From an uncultured Zetaproteobacteria bacterium (GTDB lineage Bacteria > Pseudomonadota > Zetaproteobacteria > Mariprofundales > Mariprofundaceae), in the NCBI GenBank assembly GCA_913056285.1, contig CAJXNE010000027.1, positions 1 through 16,109 of the forward strand: DNA of 16,109 bases. Reading direction: 5' to 3'. The first letter of the stretch is position 1, and each line of letters starts with the position of its first letter. The position numbers and the translations under genes were made by a program. Shown piece by piece: positions 12,915 through 16,109 of this stretch. The notes below the pieces were generated by a model. That model was not told the origin of the DNA, made no database searches, and saw only the letters and a list, made by a program, of their open reading frames with translations.

Positions 12915-13913
12915 ATGAGCATGAGAGCCAACGCGCATCGATTTTATCTTGTGCTGTTCGTTTATCTGGCCGGATGTGCGCCGCAGTTCACTGCAGCGCA
13001 TGCAGATCAACACATCGCTTCTGTTAGAGTCGCTTCTGTCACAGAAAAAAGCTTTATTTCGTTCGATGGCACAACCCTGCCGTTGCGTCAGTGGCTGCCA
13101 GCCGGAAAACCCGAAGTAATTGTCATTGCCTTGCACGGATTTAATGATTATTCGCTATTCATCGACACTGCCGCGCATTTTTTCACCGACCACGGAATGG
13201 CTGTTTATGCCTATGATCAGCGAGGATTTGGACAGTCCGCCAATCGAGGGCGATGGCCGGGTAAAGACACCCTGGCGCATGATGCGCGGGCTTTCATCAA
13301 GGCTGTGCATAGGCGCTACCCGCACACGCCTTTATTTTTGCTTGGCCACAGCATGGGCGCTGCTGTCGCCCTGCTTACGCTGAGTACAACACCAACAAAT
13401 GTGGATGGCGTGATTCTGGCAGCGCCGGCGATTTCCGGCTGGAGCACCATGCCATGGTGGCAGCGTTGGGGATTAACAATGGCGGCTTACACCATGCCGT
13501 GGAACACCTTTACCGGCGAATCACTGCACATTGTCGCATCGGATAACCGGGATATGCTGATTGCACTGGGTCGCGACCCGCTGGTGATAAAAAAAACCCG
13601 CGTCGATACCATTTACGGCTTGGTAAATTTAATGGATGCCGCTTATCGCTCGGCAGATCAACTGGCCATACCCGCGTTGATTCTCTATGGTGATAAGGAT
13701 GAAGTCATTCCCCGCGAACCGGTGATGGAGACTTTCGCTCCACTGGCCCGTGCCAAGGGGAACATTCGATTCCAGCGCTACAAAAACGGCTATCACATGC
13801 TACTGCGTGATTTGCAGGCCAACGTGGTATGGCGGGATATCATCGTCTGGATTCACAACAGAAAAGCCATACTGCCATCGCAACAACAGGATCTGTCCGG
13901 TTCAGGGCAATAA
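12915..13913 (+). CDS. Alpha/beta hydrolase, predicted lipoprotein (monoacylglycerol lipase-like)
   Basis: Serine hydrolase of the lysophospholipase/monoacylglycerol lipase group. A signal sequence ends in the lipobox LAGC, predicting lipidated C21, so it should be anchored in the envelope. The oxyanion-hole segment HGFND is at 74-78, the nucleophile S146 sits in GHSMGA (144-149), the acid is D262 in YGDKDEVIP (258-266), and the base is H294 in YHMLLRD. YDQRGFGQS (100-108) and FLLGHSMGAAVAL are typical of this group. There is no clear ribosome site before the ATG; the ATG at 12921 is equally possible. It follows yajQ by 44 bases and may share its transcript. The substrate is not deducible; a lipid ester is likely from family. 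Confidence 0.88.
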   Translation: MSMRANAHRFYLVLFVYLAGCAPQFTAAHADQHIASVRVASVTEKSFISFDGTTLPLRQWLPAGKPEVIVIALHGFNDYSLFIDTAAHFFTDHGMAVYAYDQRGFGQSANRGRWPGKDTLAHDARAFIKAVHRRYPHTPLFLLGHSMGAAVALLTLSTTPTNVDGVILAAPAISGWSTMPWWQRWGLTMAAYTMPWNTFTGESLHIVASDNRDMLIALGRDPLVIKKTRVDTIYGLVNLMDAAYRSADQLAIPALILYGDKDEVIPREPVMETFAPLARAKGNIRFQRYKNGYHMLLRDLQANVVWRDIIVWIHNRKAILPSQQQDLSGSGQ

Positions 13914-13924
13914 GTGTCTATTTT

Positions 13925-14069
13925 TGATGAAGTCGTAAAAAGTCCATCCATGGCCTTTTTACTTCCGGAAAGCAAAAAACGTGGTTTTCACTTTCCTTAC
14001 AAATCAACCCCTTGCATTGCAAGCTATTGATTTGCGCGCCCGCCCATGGGCGCGATGATGACTTCATCA
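13925..14069. repeat. 145-bp element: 10-bp terminal inverted repeats, four hairpins
   Basis: TGATGAAGTC (13925-13934) is inverted exactly at 14060-14069. Between these ends lie four successive palindromes: GTAAAAAG/CTTTTTAC (13935-13942 and 13955-13962); GGAAAG/CTTTCC with an inner AAAAC/GTTTT (13967-13996); AAATCAA/TTGATTT with an inner CTTGCA-T-TGCAAG (14001-14033); and CGCGCCC/GGGCGCG (14035-14054). It has no coding capacity and fills the gap between the hydrolase and hinT. This architecture is that of a small non-autonomous (MITE- or REP-like) dispersed repeat. From memory, similar TGATGAAGTCGTAAAAAGTC ends occur between genes of other bacteria. It could also act on the RNA level before hinT. 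Confidence 0.7.
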
Positions 14070-14096
14070 TGGTTCATATACCGGAGGAAAAAGCCC

Positions 14097-14426
14097 ATGT
14101 CCGACTGTCTGTTCTGTAACATTGCTTCCGGAGCCATTGCGTCCGGCAAAGTATTTGAAGACGATGATGTGTTCGCCTTCAAAGATATTCATCCGAAAGC
14201 GCCGACGCATGTACTGGTGATTCCTAAAATACATATCGCCACATTGGCCGATTGCGACAACCCCGCCATGTTAGGCATGCTGATGGATCGGGTGCGCATG
14301 ATTGCCGATGATGTGCTGCATCTGGCAGCAGGCTATCGCGTCGTCATCAATGTACGTGAAGGCGGCGGCCAGGAAGTGTTCCACCTGCACATCCATATTC
14401 TCGGCGGTAAGAAACTGCCGTTTTGA
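14097..14426 (+). CDS. hinT: HIT family purine nucleoside phosphoramidase (HinT)
   Basis: Small cytoplasmic hydrolase of adenosine 5'-phosphoramidates and aminoacyl-adenylates. The histidine triad FHLHIHIL carries H96, H98 and the nucleophile H100. The N-terminus has the zinc-type CLFCNI (C4, C7), and IHPKAPTHVLVIPK (31-44) is the family signature. At 109 residues it is close to HinT orthologues (about 115-119). The ATG at 14097 is preceded by GGAGG about nine bases away and begins at the conserved MSDCLFC; the frame continues upstream into the palindromic element without family similarity. Its stop overlaps the next gene's TTG start. Confidence 0.95.
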   Translation: MSDCLFCNIASGAIASGKVFEDDDVFAFKDIHPKAPTHVLVIPKIHIATLADCDNPAMLGMLMDRVRMIADDVLHLAAGYRVVINVREGGGQEVFHLHIHILGGKKLPF

Positions 14427-14935
14427 GCCGGCATCGCAGACGTCCGCATGCCAGACTGACAGGACTGCACGATAATCTGGCCGATATTCTGGGAAAAGAG
14501 TCCTTACAGCAACTTATCGGCATTGCTCGCATGCGCCGTGCGTGGCCATATATAGTAGGGGACATGATGGCCATGCGTACAGAGCCGCTACAACTCGAAA
14601 AACTGGCCGATGGCGGCGTCTGCTTGTGGGTCGCTGTGGATCATTCCATTATGGCTCAACAGATTCGTTTTCTCAGGGATGATATCCGCAAAGCATGTTA
14701 TAAACATGCCGGCATGACCGATCTTCACCGCATTCGTTCACGTATTCAACCCGGCGCAGGCATCAAACCGAAGCAAAAACCCGGCAAGCCGACTCCGTTA
14801 TCCCTGACACAAAAGCGCAGGCTTGCGCAAGACGTAGCCAGCATTAAGGATTCAGCACTCAGAAAGGCGGCTTTTCAGGCGCGCATGTCGCAAGTGATGT
14901 ATGCCGAGTCAAACGATTCTTCCAGCACAGATTGA
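14423..14935 (+). CDS. DciA-like DUF721 protein
   Basis: DUF721 family; the characterised member, DciA, is the replicative helicase loader or operator in bacteria lacking DnaC/DnaI. The N-terminal half (about 15-105) contains the family pattern LADILG (19-24), AWPYIVGDMMAMRTEPLQL (40-58) with W41, then LWVAVDHSIMAQQIRFL (68-84). The C-terminal half is basic and low-complexity (IKPKQKPGKP), then helical, as in other DciA tails. The likely start is TTG, overlapping the hinT stop as TTGA; the nearby ATG at 14449 is out of frame. The start has no good ribosome site, so it would rely on coupling to hinT. Family assignment is fairly sure; the helicase role is inferred. Confidence 0.8.
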   Translation: MSRHRRRPHARLTGLHDNLADILGKESLQQLIGIARMRRAWPYIVGDMMAMRTEPLQLEKLADGGVCLWVAVDHSIMAQQIRFLRDDIRKACYKHAGMTDLHRIRSRIQPGAGIKPKQKPGKPTPLSLTQKRRLAQDVASIKDSALRKAAFQARMSQVMYAESNDSSSTD

Positions 14936-14973
14936 TGCGAGACTGATGCGAGATTGATACGAGGTTGATAACG
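14930..14973 (+). repeat. Four 11-bp tandem repeats covering the dciA-Tim44 gap
   Basis: Four units of eleven bases run without gaps: GATTGATGCGA (14930), GACTGATGCGA (14941), GATTGATACGA (14952) and GGTTGATAACG (14963). They start inside the dciA stop region and end at the ATG of the next gene. The junction of units 3 and 4 creates the GAGG ribosome site (14961-14964), nine bases before that ATG, so the repeat supplies the translation signal. Confidence 0.8.
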
Positions 14974-15867
14974 ATGAAAAAATTGATCCTGTTTATGATG
15001 ATTGCCGGTTTTGGCTTATCCATGCTGGGGTTGGCTGATGATGCCGATGCCCGCCGCTTTGGCGGCGGCATGAGCTTTGGCAAGCACCGCTCGGTGAAAC
15101 CGCCATCGCAGTCGCGTATGTTCAATCAGCGACAGGCCACCCCGCAAAAATCAGCTGCCGCAGGCCAGCGCGGTTCAGCCCGTACCGGCATGATGGGCAT
15201 GCTCGGTGGCCTTGCACTGGGTGGCCTGTTGGGGTCTCTGTTCTTTGGCGGCGCATTTGAGGGCATCAACCTATTCGATATTCTGATGATTGGCGGTATC
15301 ATAGCATTGCTACTGATGTTTCTTCGCAGGCGCACTGCGGTCAGTCAGCCTTCATTTGCAGGGGCTGGATCATCCTCGACGCGTGATTATGCGCAGAGCT
15401 TTTCCACGCCCGGTGCTGCCGACCATGATGCGTCGATCAATGATACGCCTGACGAACCGGTTGGCGCCGCCCTGCGCCCTGATATCAATGCAAAGCATTT
15501 CATCCCTGCTACCAAAGAAATTTATGTACGCATGCAAAAAGCATGGGACAACAATGATATAGAAGATATTCGTAAATTCTGTACGCCTGAAATTGCTGAA
15601 CGCATCGGCCACGATATGAAACCGGGTGAAACCAATCGCACCGAAGTGGCGACCCTGAATGCAGACATTGCCGATAGCTGGATTGAGTCTGATCTGGAAT
15701 GGGTGGCGGTTAACTACACCGCCATGCTACGTGAAAAAACACTCGATGACGCCGGTTCCACGCTTGATGACCAGACTGCCGAAGTCAATGAAGTCTGGAT
15801 ATTCCAGCATGCCCCCAAATCTGATGATCCAACATGGTATCTGGCCGGCATCCAGCAAGCCAGTTAA
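14974..15867 (+). CDS. Tim44-like domain membrane protein
   Basis: Predicted membrane protein of the bacterial Tim44-like group; function unsettled. A signal peptide (about 1-26, ending DADA) is followed by RRFGGGMSFG, the usual Gly-rich opening of this group, then a basic Gln-rich linker. Two hydrophobic segments follow, a Gly-rich one (about 73-95) and a longer one (about 100-117) ending in LRRR. After a Ser/Asp-rich spacer comes the C-terminal Tim44-like domain (about 172-295), with MQKAWDNNDIEDIRKFCTPEI near its start. The ATG at 14974 with GAGG nine bases upstream is preferred over the TTG at 14965, which would add three residues. It follows dciA across a tandem repeat and is likely on the same transcript. 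Confidence 0.87.
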   Translation: MKKLILFMMIAGFGLSMLGLADDADARRFGGGMSFGKHRSVKPPSQSRMFNQRQATPQKSAAAGQRGSARTGMMGMLGGLALGGLLGSLFFGGAFEGINLFDILMIGGIIALLLMFLRRRTAVSQPSFAGAGSSSTRDYAQSFSTPGAADHDASINDTPDEPVGAALRPDINAKHFIPATKEIYVRMQKAWDNNDIEDIRKFCTPEIAERIGHDMKPGETNRTEVATLNADIADSWIESDLEWVAVNYTAMLREKTLDDAGSTLDDQTAEVNEVWIFQHAPKSDDPTWYLAGIQQAS

Positions 15868-15907
15868 TCGCTACGTTCAAAACATAAGATCCGTGCGCGT
15901 TAAGTTG

Positions 15908-15925
15908 ATGGCCGGGTTCGGCTAT
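15908..15925. terminator. Hairpin between the convergent Tim44 and mutarotase genes
   Basis: Bases 15908-15914 pair with 15919-15925 (seven pairs, one G-U) around a GGTT loop, in the 81-base gap between two converging genes. The place suits a bidirectional terminator, but neither side has a T-run. Confidence 0.3.
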
Positions 15926-15948
15926 AGCTTGCCTGTGTGGATATCTGA

Positions 15949-16109
15949 CTACAAGGCGGCACTGCTATAACTGGCCACCAAGCGATGGCTTGCGCCGGGG
16001 GCGAGTTGTACGACATCATCAGCGGCATTGGTGGTTTCCACGCATAACATATGCAAATACCCGTCTTCGCCCAGATCACCCATCTTCGCTGCCGTTTCAA
16101 GCCACGGAT
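15949..16109 (-). CDS. D-hexose-6-phosphate mutarotase (YeaD-like), C-terminal fragment
   Basis: The minus strand from the window edge reads PWLETAAKMGDLGEDGYLHM, then LCVETTNAADDVVQLAPG, then SHRLVASYSSAAL, ending at TAG (15951-15949). This is the C-terminal end of the aldose-1-epimerase-like YeaD group, which interconverts anomers of glucose-6-phosphate and similar sugars. Recognisable are the WNPW-type motif cut by the edge (the partial first codon ends in AT, compatible with Asn), the CVET motif and the APG.SHRL strand. About 53 residues are present; the N-terminal four-fifths, including most active-site residues, lie outside the window. The gene converges with the Tim44-domain gene. Confidence 0.82.
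   Translation of the reverse strand, partial: PWLETAAKMGDLGEDGYLHMLCVETTNAADDVVQLAPGASHRLVASYSSAAL

Noticed and set aside
1..16109. CRISPR array, tRNA/rRNA gene, insertion sequence with transposase, toxin-antitoxin or phage defence genes
   Set aside because: No regularly spaced direct repeats with unique spacers, no cloverleaf or rRNA-like sequence, and no transposase, nuclease or toxin motifs were seen on either strand.

Overview
The window comes from the chromosome of a Gram-negative proteobacterium. It holds lipopolysaccharide (Kdo) synthesis and Lpt transport genes, lipoproteins with lipobox signals, ubiquinone biosynthesis factors (UbiX, a UbiK-like protein), ErpA, YajQ and RlmE. Base composition is balanced and coding is dense. 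The order kdsD-kdsC-lptC-lptA-lptB is the one known from E. coli and many other proteobacteria, but rpoN does not follow lptB here. I cannot fix the class from sequence alone; a gamma-, beta- or zetaproteobacterium would fit.

Layout. 1-3115 (all minus): rlmE, then an intergenic stretch with nested palindromes, then a two-gene YadGH-type ABC exporter (ATPase first, permease second), then erpA with its own promoter and a terminator built over its stop codons. 3229-4203 (plus): lipoprotein ApbE, divergent from erpA. 4227-12282 (all minus): a long array that in transcription order reads M23 peptidase, kdsD, kdsC, lptC, lptA, lptB, [palindromic gap], ubiX, an SH3/DUF3568-like lipoprotein, ubiK-like, a decayed rfaH/nusG-family remnant, and nnrS. 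12385-15867 (plus): yajQ, a lipoprotein alpha/beta hydrolase, a 145-bp palindrome-rich repeat-like element, hinT, dciA-like, and a Tim44-domain membrane protein. 15949-16109 (minus): the C-terminal end of a hexose-6-phosphate mutarotase that runs off the window.

How the genes work together. KdsD makes arabinose-5-phosphate and KdsC dephosphorylates Kdo-8-phosphate. LptC, LptA and LptB are parts of the machine that carries finished LPS to the outer membrane. A periplasmic peptidoglycan hydrolase heads this operon, which suggests wall opening and LPS transport are co-expressed. Four-base stop/start overlaps (kdsD/kdsC, lptC/lptA, lptA/lptB, hinT/dciA) point to translational coupling. UbiX and the UbiK-like protein both serve ubiquinone synthesis and flank a lipoprotein of unknown role.

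Most genes are ordinary housekeeping genes, and I found no convincing new multi-gene system. The parts worth a second look are: the rfaH-like remnant with an in-frame amber codon; the four-hairpin element before hinT; the nested palindromes at 739-939; a dnaX-type slippery heptamer at the end of the SH3 lipoprotein gene whose -1 frame ends exactly on the ubiK start codon; and several short tandem repeats.
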